Source: Morinoia aosen
Taxonomy: Eukaryota; Arthropoda; Malacostraca; Amphipoda; Talitridae
Assembly: GCA_030386875.1 (NCBI GenBank)
Contig: CM059558.1
Location: 5,589,501 to 5,653,500, forward strand
Length of the DNA stretch: 64,000 nt
Reading direction: 5' to 3'
Under the pieces are notes generated by a model. That model saw only the letters and a list, made by a program, of their open reading frames with translations. It did not search any database and was not told the DNA's origin. Positions 23,867 through 35,336 of this stretch are shown in pieces; position 1 is the stretch's first letter; each line of letters begins with the position of its first letter. The position numbers and the translations under genes were made by a program.

Positions 23867-24419
23867 TTTCTAGGGAGAAAAAGACAATTTATGTTTTACA
23901 AAGAAAATGATCAACTGAATAAATTGCTTCACTGACATTAAACTATTGCTAGAATATAACAGAGTATTAATAAATTTATTCTTCATAATCTTTGGAATGA
24001 GATTCATACAGAATTCACCTAGTTAGAACACTAACAATCAAGGAATTGTCATCAAAGCTCACTTTTTCAATAAAAAGACATTTACTCAATAAAAAGCTGA
24101 TAATGTTGAATACAATATACACTGTGATATTTAAGGTGAAGCATTTTTTTCACAGAGTAAACACTCAGTACACCGTGAAGTTATACATAAGCGCTTTCAA
24201 TGGACGATCGGAAAAGTCACCTAACAATACCACTTCAACGCAACAATCATTACAAAATGCACTGTTTACGATATAATTTAATCATCGACAGGGATAAATG
24301 TCAGTGTAAAACAGAATGTTAATTATCACACACTTCAATTTAACATGCTTTATCAACTTTGATAAGAGGGAAAGCAAACAGCTGCTGATTCGATGTTTGT
24401 TTACAAACAAAGCCTAAGT
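23867..24419. other. No gene recognised (upstream of HARBI1-like gene)
   Basis: AT-rich sequence upstream of the putative first exon. It may contain the promoter or a further exon, but no motif could be fixed. Confidence 0.4.
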
Positions 24420-24627
24420 AACCCCAACATCGTGTTCACAGTTGCGTTTTCGGATCTGGTTAAGAGTTACTCCGGTGAGAGATACGCGGGTAACTCTCGG
24501 GGTTATGACTGGAAAACCGCCTCTATACTTCTATTCATTGTACTGTGGCGTAGCCGACACCTCTCCCGAAGCAAGCAGATCACTCTTACCCAGTTGCCGA
24601 GCACTCGCACCTCGGACAACTGCGCAG
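24420..24627 (+). repeat. LTR fragment of the 59.4-kb family, left half
   Basis: CCGACACCTCTCCCGAAGCAAG through CTTACCCAGTTGCCGAGC to GACAACTGCGCAG parallels 59515-59585 (CACCTCTTCCACGGAGCAAG, CTACCAGTTGCTCTC, GAACAACTGCGCAG). The homology resumes at 29553, showing that the 4.9 kb in between is an insertion. Confidence 0.65.
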
Positions 24628-24639
24628 TATAGACCGACC

Positions 24640-24780
24640 GGGGCCCCGGCCCCGGCCCCGGCCCCGGCCAACCCCGGCCATTTTGGCTGACCCCGGCCCC
24701 GGCCCCGGCAAGCCTCGAACATTTTTGCAGACCCTGGCCCCGGCCCCGGCCCCGGCAAAATAGTGCCCTAAACCGGGGTT
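24640..24780. repeat. GGCCCC hexamer array, left
   Basis: C-rich strand runs of GGCCCC in three blocks separated by CCATTTTGGCTGA and CTCGAACATTTTTGCAG. The array ends in AACCGGGGTTTTGGCCGGGG, where the strand bias flips. Confidence 0.9.
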
Positions 24781-24799
24781 TTGGCCGGGGTTTTTAGTT

Positions 24800-26278
24800 T
24801 TTACTACCCTTTTTTCACTTCAAATTAATCCAAGTCAAGGTCAATTTAATCCAAGATAAGTTCAGTTTAATCCAAGTCAGATTCAAATACATCCGAGTCA
24901 AGTTCAAATTAATCCGAGTCAAGTTCAAATTAATCAGAGTCAAGTTCAAATTAATCCGAGTCAAGTTCAAATTAATGCAAGTCAAATTCAAATTAAACGT
25001 AATGAGTATCCAGCATTAGGAGGCAGAGTGTGATGCAGATCTTTGAACGGAGTAACATATAGAAATCAATTATAAAAACTTCGTATTAACTATACATTAA
25101 AGTTGTTCTTCAATTCTACATTGATGGCAGTGCGCATCCATTCAAATATTTATGTTCAAAGACAATTTTATGTTACACATGCACATACACATAGTAGCAT
25201 CGAGGATTTAATTACTCATATAGAGATTGATATGCGTGAAATTTCGTTTTATCACATATATAGTCATATATGCATGCAACTACGAAAGATTACCATTGGA
25301 TGATATGTAGATTTAACCTCTACAATAAATATAGCAACGAAGTCTGTTTTTGCTTGTTCAAACGATTTTTGTAAAAACAGGTTTCATTTTTTTGCTGGTC
25401 GAGATGATATATTTGCCTAGGCCTATTCATTTGAAGGGATGGCACAATTTTTATTGCTATTGCAGGATTGTATCTGTGTAGTAATGTACTCATATAAATT
25501 GTTATCAAATGGTATCGTACATAAGTGCTCAGTGAATCGCATTTACTCATTTCTTTTAAAGGTTAAATCTACACATCGTCCAGTGGCAATCATTTGTAAT
25601 TGCATGCACATATGATTTCATAAATGTGATGAAGTGGAATTTCAGGCATGTAAATCTTCAAATGAGTGGAAATAAATCCTCGATACGATGTGTATCTGTA
25701 ACATAAAAGTACCTTTGAACATAACTATTTGAATGTATGCATACTGCCATTAATTTAGAATTATAAAACAACTTTAATGTGTAGTATAATACGAAGTTTT
25801 CATAATTGACTTCTAACTGTTACTCCGCTCAGAGATCTGAATCACACTCTGCCTCCTGATGCTGGATACTAAGGACATTTTATGACAGCTTGTTTTAACA
25901 CTGCAGAAATTTTATGTATTCCTTGCTGAAAGGAAAAACGTTTTTCTTGCTCATCACATCCAACAGATACATTTTTAATACAAAAAACGCTCAAATTAAC
26001 GAGAGATTTATTTCGATTCTTAACTCAACTTGGAGCTGGATTAATTTGAACTTGATTTGGATTAGTTTAAACTTGACTTGGATTAATTTGAACTTGACTT
26101 GGACTAATTTGAACTTGACTTGGATTGATATGAATTTGTTTTGGATTAATTTGAACTTGACTTGGATTAAATTGAAGTTGATTTGGATTAATTTGAACTT
26201 GACTTGGATTAATTTGAACTTGACTTGGATTGATCTGAACTTGACTTGGACTAATAGTTTGAAGTGAATAAAGCGTAG
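24800..26278. repeat. Foldback-like long palindrome with 21-bp tandem repeats in both arms
   Basis: Arm 1 (about 24800-25318) and arm 2 (about 25557-26278) are imperfect inverted copies around a loop of about 235 bp. Examples are GTTCAAAGACAATTTTATGTTACA against TGTAACATAAAAGTACCTTTGAAC, and GGCAGAGTGTGATGCAGAT against ATCTGAATCACACTCTGCC. Each outer arm carries 21-bp tandem units (CCGAGTCAAGTTCAAATTAAT), about 9 in arm 1 and 11 in arm 2. Long inverted arms with internal tandem repeats are the architecture of foldback elements. No coding frame is credible; NPSQVQI repeats are the translated unit. Confidence 0.8.
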
Positions 26279-27145
26279 TGTGCCCGGCTACCCGCACGTG
26301 AAAAATTCACGTGTCTTTTAAACAAATTTAAAACGATTTCTCAAGAGATTTGCGATTTCATTGCAACCCTGAAGAACATGCAGTTACTGAAAAGAAAAAG
26401 CAGTATCTATGCTACCATCCAGTGTAATTATAATCCGGTGCGCAGTTATTGACATGAAAGAATCTCGACTTGCAGAGGTCCTAATATCAGCAGTTATTGA
26501 GAAGACGCTCTTTTTGTTAACTTGCTTTTATATTTCCTCTGAAATAGCAAACTGAATTTGGATACTCAGGTCCGGAATTAGTCTTGTTGTAATTACCTTC
26601 TCTGATGGAACTTGAAACTTCTTATTCAAAAACCATACAAAATTAAAACAGTTTCCTTTTCCAAAGGGTCGTAAGGATTGAGCGCGTCACATAGCCAGTA
26701 AATTAACAATTTCTCTCTATGTGTGTATTTGGTCGGTATTGTTTGGCTCCCAGTTTTTAGATTGAGTAAATGTTTCTTTTGAAGTCAGCTGTTTGCCAGT
26801 AGACGAAGACGACTTGCTACAATAGGCAGTTTTGTCACTGCTGCAACCAAAACTGTCTTTGTTTGTTTTCAATACATAGACATTTGGTTTTTCTTCTTGT
26901 TCGTTTTGTTTCTATTTTTCAATTCTTTTTCGTTGTTTGCTTTTTCTTCAGCTTCCAGGAATTGATCATTTTGTGTCGATTTTAGATGGCCCCATAAATA
27001 TTTAGTTGAGAAAGTTTTCTAAGATGCCCCAGCAGCTCCTCGTCGTATATTTGCTTCACAAATGGTGCACCCTTCAATTTCTACACACTTCACCGATATG
27101 TTAAAGTAATCCCATATTGCTGACGCACTACTTTTAGTCATTGTA
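26279..27145. other. No gene recognised
   Basis: Unassigned interior of the 4.9-kb element. It begins with a small palindrome CACGTGAAAAATTCACGTG (26295-26313). Confidence 0.45.
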
Positions 27146-27732
27146 CCGGGTGTCCCACAAAAATGTCACTGAGTTTCAATTGGTTATATATCCACTTCAA
27201 ATTTACATAATTTAATTTTTATTTTTTCCCAATGTAGTAAATTTTATTTTATTTTCGAATAATTTATGTTTTTGAAAATCGTTTAATAACCACTTTAAAT
27301 TGATCGATTAACTGAAACGGATAGAAAAACTAAATTTTCGAAGGAAAACATTTCAAAACAATATTGATATTCTTCCTTATTTTGCACTTTCCAAAAAACC
27401 GAACAAACAAAAACTTAAAAGAGTAACAAATCAATTCATTAAAGAAATTTTAAATAAAGTAATTTAGCATCCTTCAACATACCCACCATTTCTCTCAAGG
27501 CAAGCATTACTTACTTCTAGCCACTATCAAACAATGAGTTTTGCGGATCATTTCACCGTTTTCTTTTAGTTCTTGAAACACTTCAACTCGTTGTCGAAGA
27601 ATTATTAATGATGGAGGTGATGTTTTGAAACGCGTTACTTCACAGTAGGTAATGAGAAATGAAGAAGATCACCACTGTTGTTTTTGAAACTTTTCCTTTG
27701 AACAAATAATTAATGGAGCATTCTTTTAATGG

Positions 27733-27765
27733 CAAACGTTTCGGAATCTCTGATTCCATCATCAG
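27733..27765 (-). ncRNA. Hammerhead-ribozyme-like core, left repeat
   Basis: On the minus strand, CTGATGA is followed by the hairpin GGAATC-AGA-GATTCC and then GAAAC. This is the order of the catalytic core, stem II and GAAA box of a hammerhead ribozyme, and such ribozymes are known from the terminal repeats of Penelope-like elements. One extra T lies between CTGATGA and stem II. Stems I and III and the cleavage triplet are not resolved. Confidence 0.45.
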
Positions 27766-28980
27766 TGCAGTAAAACAAGGAATAAAATACCTACTGTGAA
27801 ATACCTACTGCGAATGTATCGTTCACAGGAAGAAGCCCTAAAATTCTTTGACTACATAAATGGATATCAAGCCAAGATAAATTTCACAATGGAAACTGAG
27901 TAGAATGATAAATTGCCATTTTTAGACTTTCTCGTAAAGAAAACCAATTCAACGTTCACCCCCTCTGTTTAAAGAAAACCTACATTTACGAGATTATGTA
28001 CCAATTTCTTCAGTTGCATTTACATGGGTTATATTAAAACAAGTATCACTACATTATTGCATTGAGCATACCGTATTTCAATTTCATATAAAATATTTCA
28101 TGACGAAGTGAAATATATCACTAAGTTACTTGTACAAAATAAATACCCTGTAACTTTCATTAACAATCTGGTTAAAATTTTTTTAGACAAAAAACTTTTC
28201 CCTCCGTGTACAATTCTGACTGCACCAAAGCAAAAAGTTGTCGAGCTCTCTTTCTTGGGCTATCTTTCAAGGAGATGAGAAAAGATCTTTTATCTCTGAT
28301 ACACTCTCATTTTCCTTTCATTGACGTGTTATCATTTTTTAAAATAAGTTCATTTTTCATAAGAAATAGCGTTTAGAAGAGTGCCTGAGAAATGGTAGTT
28401 TCTACTTGTATAAATGTGATTGCTGCCTGCAGTCCTATGTTGGAATACCACACTCCTGCAATTGATTCGTCACAGCCAACACTCTGGTATCTCCCATGGA
28501 ATCGGCCGTCCATACTCATCTCCCTCCCAGTCAGCCATCAGAGATCATTGCCATAGTTCAAACCACCCTTTCAAAAGTTCCAATTTCTCCATACTTTGTA
28601 GAACTGCAAAGGAATTTGACCTTAGAATTTTGAAATCATTGTTCATTTTTACCCATAGACCTCAGCTAAATAATGATCAAAGTGCGATGAAATTAAATAT
28701 TGCCCCAACTGTGCAAATAAGAGTGAGTTGGAATGTATGTGTGTGTGTTTTGTGTGTGTGTATGCAGTTCTGTTACTTTGTGTATATGTTATTGTGTGTT
28801 GGTTTGATTGCTAGAATTTAGGTGTATGTGTACGTGTGGCTTCGAATGTTTAAGAGAAATTGTGTTTGTATTTTTAATGGTTAGCCATAGCTATTTTTCG
28901 ACGTAGGTATAGTGATATTAATTTCTTATAGCTTTTTCGCAATTTGTTCATTATCGTTTTTTATTCCTTGTTTTACAGCA

Positions 28981-29012
28981 CTGATGGTGGAATCAGAGAT
29001 TCCGAAACGTTT
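28981..29012 (+). ncRNA. Hammerhead-ribozyme-like core, right repeat (one core substitution)
   Basis: CTGATGG (final core A changed to G), then GGAATC-AGA-GATTCC and GAAAC, in inverted orientation to the left repeat. The core substitution would be expected to lower or abolish cleavage in this copy. Confidence 0.4.
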
Positions 29013-29399
29013 GCCATTAAAAGAATGTTCCCTTTTATATTGGTTCTTCTTTTCATTTTATGTATTAGATTTCCCAAATAATCGCCCTTTTAATTCTATT
29101 AAATTATTCGGAAAGGAAACAAGATTTACCACATTGTGAAAAAAAAATTCAAATATGTTAATTTAAAGTGAAGATAGAATCAATTAAAAAGTCGGAGACA
29201 TTTTTGTGGAACACCCGGTACATTTAATTACTATAATTGTTTCTATTTTAAGTAATTCAACAAGCACTGCAACTGCAAGTCTACAAACTTTATGACTCGA
29301 CATAAATACACACCCAACCGCAACCGTAATTCAACATGCATTGAGCCACTAACCGGCGTTATGCATTACGTCATCGTGATACCTCCTGACACGGTCTGA

Positions 29400-29540
29400 A
29401 CCCCAGCCCCGGCCCCGGCCCCGGCCCCGGCTGTGGTAAATTTGATAACCCCGGCCCCGGCCCGGCCCCGGCCCGGCCCCGGCCATGACAAATTTGTTGA
29501 CCCCGGCCCCGGCCTCGGCCCCGGCCAAATTTTCAACCCC
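29400..29540. repeat. GGCCCC hexamer array, right
   Basis: GGCCCC/GGCCC runs in blocks split by TGTGGTAAATTTGATAA, ATGACAAATTTGTTGA and AAATTTTCAA spacers. The C-rich strand is the plus strand, as in the left array, although the terminal TATAGACCGACC repeats are inverted. Confidence 0.9.
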
Positions 29541-29552
29541 GGTCGGTCTATA

Positions 29553-29700
29553 CTGCGCAGCTTCCCTACTGCAATAACTCTCGTTTCTCCGCAGAAACTA
29601 AACAGCTCAGTCACTGACTCACGATACAGAGCAGAAGCGCAACGCGAAAATCAGGTACGCAGTTTACGTCTTTACTCCACGACTGTCAACGACACACCTA
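29553..29700 (+). repeat. LTR fragment of the 59.4-kb family, right half
   Basis: CTGCGCAGCTTCCCTACTGCA, then ACTCTCGTTTCTCCGCAGAA, then CACGATACAGAGCAGAAGCGCAAC parallels 59577-59670 (ACTCTAGTTCTACCGCAGAA and CACGATAATAGGCAGAGGCGCAAC). It is the continuation of 24420-24627. Confidence 0.7.
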
Positions 29701-29779
29701 CTTTGGTTACTTTGGTCCAATTAGGCACATCACCAGTCACAGGGAAGAGTGCCAGATGTCATAGCAACTAGAACGTGGG

Positions 29780-32700
29780 GCATTTAGATTTGATTCATCA
29801 TCCCAGTATTGGTAATGAATTCAAGGACCAGCTCAGCACTGAATCCCTCACCAAGCACACTACTTGCATCAAAAGACACTTTTTGGTCCCTGGCAAGGTC
29901 TCTCATTGCCTTCCGCTGAAGTTCAAATGCGGGGCAATCAATCAATATATGACAAATATTCAAGTCACACCTACAGTTGCTACATTTAGGTTTTGTTGCT
30001 TTGGTAAATAAGTGTTAATGCGTTATTTCAGTGGTAAGTAGCCTTAACCTGGTCAGAATGACCTGCTTTCCCCTTGAGACCTCAGTGTTCACTGTAGGTT
30101 TTAGTATGGGTTTAATTTTGTGGTACAGGAATTGTTCCCTATCCCATTCTTTTTGCCATTGCCTTCTACAGTGCAAGTTTATGTATCCTCTCAGATCTGT
30201 GTATTGTATTAGGTTAGAACTATTTGTGTTTAGAAGACAAGCTGTTTTTGCCAACTGATCTGCTTTGTCATTTCCCATAATTCCAACATGGCTTGGTATC
30301 CATTCAATGACTAGTTTTCTGGGAGGAAGGCTTTGAAGTATATGTTTAATTTTGGAAACTAGATGTCGTTTAGATGGAAGCAGTTGATTTATAGCCTGAA
30401 TAGCGCTGAATGAATCTGTGTACAAAATAAAGTCTTCTATTTGGGTTTATGCAAACTTCAATGCGTAGTAAATAGCGGTAAGCTCTGCTGTGAGGATTGT
30501 AGACCTATCAGGAATTCTAGCCAGCATGCTAACGTGTTGGGACCAAATTCCTGCTCCAGCTTTAGGACCCTGAACTGAACCATCTGTGTACAATGCCCTT
30601 CTATCTTTGTATTCTTCGTGGAGTTGGTTGTATAGCTGTTTCCAAATGGTTTTCTGATATGCAATTTTTTTGATAGCACCCCAGATTGACTTTACAATTT
30701 CCACTGATATTTTGGGATTTACATTTGTTTGGGATGAGGCCAATGTCTTCCATTTTAACCCGTATCTCTTGAAAGAAGTTATATATTCGACCAGTAACTG
30801 GGAGAGGCTTGTTACTGTTTTGGAACAGCTGGTATGGGTAGTAGTCCAAACATATTGATCGGACTGGATGGTTTGGAACACTAAGTACTCTCAATCCATA
30901 TTGACACAGTTGGATTTTCCTTGCATGTTTAAGTGGTAGTAAATTTGCTTCTGCTTCCACGTTACTAACTTTTGTACACCTCAGTGCACCCAGCATCAGG
31001 CGAGCAGCAGCATACTGGACTCTGTCCTAGGACAACAGGTGGGTTGCACAGGCCGTATCAAAAAGAAAACTTCCATATTCTAGTTTTGGCAATATAATGG
31101 TATAGTAAATAGTTTTTAGTATGTTATATTCTGCTGACCATTTCAGATTGGATAAAATGCGCAGAAGCCTTAGATCTTTTTGGCACTTTTGTGTTACTTC
31201 TTTGATGTGTAAACTCCATCTCAGTTGCGAGTCGAGGGTAAGTCCTAAGAACTTGAACTTCTTTACATATTCTATCTTTGTGTTGTTATATTTTAGTTGG
31301 AAGGAAGGTTTTGTATGTTTATGAGTAAACACCATGCACTTGGTTTTTTTCAGCAGATATTTGAAAGCCCCAGCGTTGCGACCCACTTAAAAGAATGTCA
31401 AAAGCTTCCTGTAAGATACTGAGTATCCTGAGCCAAGTTTGGGTGTATAATCCAAAAGGCTCCATCATCTGCATAAAGAGATGATTCCAGCATTGGGGGA
31501 AAGTCATGAAATATATCATTTATCATTACATTGAAAAGTGTAGGGCTTATGACTGATCCTTGAGGAACACCAGTGTTCAATGTGCATATCTTAGATAAAG
31601 CATTATTTATCCTCACCCTGATGTTGCGATTTTTTATAAAGGATGCAATCGTTTTTGGTAGATTTCCCTGAAGACCCATAATTTCCAGTTTTTTATCAGT
31701 CCATGATGCCACACCGTATCAAAAGCACGCTTGATATCGATAAATATAACAATGCAAAAGTCCTGAAGCATGAGGGCTTTACGAATTGAGTTTTCTAGCC
31801 GAGACATTCCATCTAGAGTGGAGTGACTGGCTCTAAAGCCACTTTGGTTTCTATCAATTAAATTTTTATCCTCCAGATAAAAAGACGAGTCTCCAATTAA
31901 TGATTTTTTCAAATAATTTGCACAATGTATTTGTGAGGGCAACTTGCCTGTAGGACTTTGGGTCTGTAGGATCTTTACCCGGTTTTAAAATTGGGCAAAT
32001 TACTGCTTCTTTTCAAGGCATGGGAATTTTTGTGTTCCCTACTATGTTGAATAGGCGTAAAACTGTGTTTTTTGGCTTTCATTCATACTTTTAATGAATT
32101 CTATTGGGATTGTATCAGGGCTTGGTGTTTTGGTCTTGGAGCTTTTTAGTGCCCTGTCAAGTTCAGCATAGGTAATTGGATGGTTGTATTGATGATGAGG
32201 AGCAGGAGTGAAATGTATAGGCGACAGTTCGCTGGTAACCGTATTTTCAGAAAATAAAGGATCCTGAGTCTCACTAGAGCTAAACGATTTGTATTGTTCT
32301 ACTAGAATGTCAGCCACATCTTTAGGACATGTGACCACCTCGTTGCGGATTTTCAATGTTATTTGACTTCGGTTTTGTTTTCCATTTATTGCTCTGATTT
32401 TTCTCCATGCTTCTGCTGACGAGCTTTTATCATTTAGACTGGCTACATAATTTTTCCAACTTTCCGCTTTTGCTTCAACGACTGTTTTTCTGAAAATGGC
32501 TCGAGCCCTTTTAAATGCAATCCATTTTTGCAGGTTTCCACGGTGATTTTTATGTTGATTGTAAGCCCTACGATATTCCCTGTGACTTTCTTTACATTTT
32601 TCATTCCACCAACAGTTCACTCTCCGTCTAGTTTGGCCCATGCTACTCTTTTTTACACTGTCCTCTGTTGCACTAATAATTGACTGTGTGACCTCTCTAC

Positions 32701-33469
32701 AAGCTTCATTGGATGTTAGTTTCCTAAGAATGAGGCAGACCATGTTTTCTCTAAACTTGGACCAGTTGGCTGATTTCAAGAGCCATCTACCTGGACAATC
32801 AACCTGCAATATTTCTATGTTTGAGTCCATGTACACTGGGAAGTGGTCCGACATCATGGTGTCTGGGTGCGTTTCCCATGTTAGGAGAGCGTGCAAATCT
32901 TCTGTCACTAGTGCCAAATCAATGTGAGTATAGTTTCCATTTGGTGATAAAAACGTTGGGGCTGTGTTGTTTAATAAAATAAGATTGTTGCCTGTAATCC
33001 AATTCTCTATAATTTTGCCTCTTCTATCTATAAAGTCTGAGCCCCAGGAATAGCCGTGGGCATTTGAATCCACCACAATGATGCTGGATCCCCTGTTCAA
33101 ATTGCTAATCTCTAGTAGGTTTTGACCTACCAAATCGTTATCAAGTGTTGCTGGCAGATACATATTAATAATGTTGATAGGTTTCTTGTTTATGAATACT
33201 CTACAAACTACAACTTCAAAAGGAGTGTTGATTTGGATAGGTATACAAGGTATAGTATTATGAACATAGGTCATTACCCCACCTCCTCTATTATCTCTAT
33301 CTTTTCTGTAGGGTAAAACATAGTTATTTAGCTTAGTTTGGTTGTGATTTTGTAAGTGGGTTTCTTGTAGGCAAATAATTTTTTGTTCATATTGATTAAT
33401 GAGCAACTGCAGGAAGGGAAGTTTAGAGAAATATCCTCTCATATTCCATTTCAACATTGATAGATTCAT
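29780..33469 (-). pseudogene. LINE C ORF2: APE endonuclease, RT, RNase H, C-terminal zinc motif
   Basis: The frame starts at ATG 33469. The intact first 475 codons form an APE-type endonuclease (LQETHLQN, VVDSNAHGYSWGS, SDHFPVYMD). After 32042 the frame is broken by several indels. Conserved blocks remain in order: RT FIDIKRAFDTVWH (about 31740), GVPQGSVISPTLF and YADDGAFW (about 31470). RNase H follows with YTDGSVQGPKAGAGIW, ILTAELTAIYYAL and YTDSFSAIQAI, then IPSHVGIMGNDKADQLA. A C-terminal CSNCRCDLNICHIL zinc-knuckle-like motif lies near 29960. EN-RT-RNase H with a gag-like ORF1 fits the I/Jockey-type lineages; the clade is not fixed. It overlaps ORF1 by one base (TAATG). Confidence 0.85.
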
Positions 33470-35336
33470 TATGGGCTTATTAAAGAGGTGACATTTATTT
33501 TAGTTAGCACTTCTGTTATAAGATCTTCTGCATTCAGGATGTTACCAAGTTCTGTTAGTAGTTCAATGCGCTCAGTGATTGAATTGGAGATTAGCATTTT
33601 GACAATTGTAGGAAGAAGTTTAAATATTATGGTCTCGAGTGATATTTCAATGTCCTTTTCTGAGATACTTTTATGGCTTTGCTGGTTTTTAGAGGCAGGA
33701 GGGTTCCTTTCTTTCAATGGAGCATTTGTTGTGTCACAATTAGCAGTCATTAAGTTGTAAGTTTCTTCTGTGTTCAGTAGGGTTGGTGTATTCTGGTTCA
33801 TAAGTTGACTGTGTTCTATGGCTTTATTTTCCATTGCTTTGTTTTGAGTAGGCGCTTCTGCAGTTATAGCCTCTTATGAGCATGCATAGGGTTGCCAAGA
33901 TTCTGTATTGGTATACCATGTCTGCGATGTGAGCTATCTGAATTAATTGCATTTGCGTATGTTTTTTGGGTCAAATTTTGATATTCTGTTTGGGTTCTTG
34001 ACAGTACAAGTGGGGGGAAGGAGTGTCTTGATTCTAATTCTGGAAGAGTGTCTTGCTGCTGGTGGACTTGGGTTTGGTTTTGAACTATTTTCCTTGCATC
34101 TACAAATGAGATATTTTGTCTTGCTTGGAGTTTACTAACATTGTGTTCTTGAATATAAATGGGACACTTTTTTTAGGCAGCTGTATGGTTTCCCTTGCAT
34201 ATTGTGCACACTAAGTTTTCAGCGGTGCAGTTGTTTTCATCATGTTCTCGAGATGCGCAATTCTTACAAACTTTCCGGTTTCGGCAGACCGAGGTAGTGT
34301 GTCCCCATCGCCAGCATTTGGTACATCGAATGGGATTGTTTTAGAAAGGGTCCACTTTGTAATTTGAATAGCCTGCTTTCAGCTCTGTAGGGCAAGTTCC
34401 AAGGAAGGTAAGTACAAACAAGGGTGAATTGGCACGGTTTGGATCCATATACATTTTGCGAATGCCTACTACACCAGAGGAGGCAAGTTGCTGCAACAAA
34501 TCTTCTAATGAGTCTGACAAGAATTCTGGGGCATAAATTTTTCCATAGGAGGTGTAAGCCCCCATACTATTTGAGTTTTGACTAAAATTTTACCAAACTT
34601 TTTTAGGTTCATCAAGGTTTTTACTTGGCTTTCTGTTTTAGCTTTAATAATGAGATTCCTGATCTTTTATACTCTACTTTTTCCACTTCAACATAAATTT
34701 GGTTTATTGTAGCTTGTACTTTAAATGGATTTAGTTTTGTCAAGTTTTGGTTATCATCTTGTGCAGTTATTTGCACAAGCCTAACTGTATTTGGGATTTT
34801 ATCTGCATTTTCTGTCAAGTTGAGGTCTATTTTAGCGGATTTTACCCCTGCAGGGCATTTCCGATTTTGTTTTAGTTCTTCTTGATTGTTTGGAATTACC
34901 AAAGTTGATTCAGAAAGAGAGTCATTGCTAGAAAGAACTCCTGAGGGATCTGACTCACTGAGCAATGACATATTGTGCTGAGACATTTCTGAGTCAGAGA
35001 CATTATGGGTTTCCCTCTTTTTTTGCTTTGCAGGTCCAAAAATTCTTGGCTACTCTCTAATGTTCTTTCAGAAGTTTTGTTATAAAATTCTTTGTTCTTT
35101 TGCTTTGGGCTCCCATTTTTAGGGTTTGCCCTTGGGGTTTCTTGTCTTAGAGCTGGTTGTGATTTACTCTTAGGAGTAGAGGTTGTCATGGAGCAATTTT
35201 TGTTAAGTTTCCTTGCATTATTGAATTCAAATTTCTCTGACTCTGAGATGGGTTGAGTGTAGGTGCGAGTAACTTTTCCCTTGACACCGCTTTTACTTCC
35301 CCCGGGGTCGTCAGGAAATTTGCTTTTGGGAGGCAT
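33469..35336 (-). pseudogene. LINE C ORF1: Gag-like nucleic-acid-binding protein
   Basis: The frame starts at an ATG at 35336 with a basic, Pro/Ser-rich N-terminus (MPPKSKFPDDPGGSKSGVKG). A central Jockey/I-type RNA-binding segment lies at about 34340-34620. Then come three consecutive CCHC-type zinc knuckles at 34330-34190 (CTKCWRWGHTTSVC, CKNCASREHDENNC and the start of CTICKGNH). At least three frameshifts or stops break it. The last segment (33834-33469) is open and ends TAATG, sharing its final base with the ORF2 start. ORF1 products of this type package the element RNA. Confidence 0.8.

Larger units (their letters stand above)
27717..29099 (+). mobile_element. Penelope-like retroelement remnant with inverted terminal motifs
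   Basis: 27800-28215 reads, with stops and frame breaks, EEALKFFDYINGYQAKINFTM, then DKLPFLDFLVKKTN, then RKPTFT. This is the conserved C-terminal part of Penelope-like (PLE) reverse transcriptases. 28215-28330 continues with a PLE linker-like SFLGYLSRR-type segment. 28560-28700 matches the end of the GIY-YIG endonuclease region (SSNFSILCRTAKEFDLRIL, then FIFTHRPQLNNDQ). An inverted repeat of about 70 bp flanks the remnant (27717-27786 against about 28958-29028). The RT active site region is absent. The remnant sits inside a MITE, so it arrived after it. Confidence 0.75.
27146..29218 (+). mobile_element. Mariner-type MITE, copy 2, split by a Penelope-like element
   Basis: The ends are CCGGGTGTCCCACAAAAATG and CATTTTTGTGGAACACCCGG, with TA on both sides (27144-27145 and 29219-29220). 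27146-27716 is collinear with the reverse complement of copy 1. The remaining 29100-29218 (AAATTATTCGGAAAGGAAACAAG onward) supplies the far terminal repeat. The 1.38 kb between them is foreign to the MITE. Confidence 0.85.
24628..29552. mobile_element. 4.9-kb terminal-inverted-repeat element with 8-bp target duplication
   Basis: The left end TATAGACCGACCGGGG (24628-24643) is mirrored exactly by CCCCGGTCGGTCTATA (29537-29552). CTGCGCAG flanks both ends (24620-24627 and 29553-29560). The unoccupied paralogous LTR at about 59570-59600 has only one CTGCGCAG between the matching flanks, supporting an 8-bp target duplication. CTGCGCAG is its own reverse complement, so it could also be counted in the inverted repeat. 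Just inside each end is a GGCCCC array. No transposase of this element was found. Its cargo is a foldback palindrome (24.8-26.3 kb) and a MITE/Penelope nest (27.1-29.2 kb). An 8-bp duplication fits the hAT or P superfamilies; the tips match neither clearly. Confidence 0.75.

Noticed and set aside
24531-24758. Gly/Pro-rich frame in the GGCCCC array
   Set aside because: Translation of a hexamer array without a credible start or domain.
25914-26297. Frames with NPSQVQI and NLTWI repeats
   Set aside because: They are the 21-bp tandem unit of the foldback arms read in two directions; no conserved domain.
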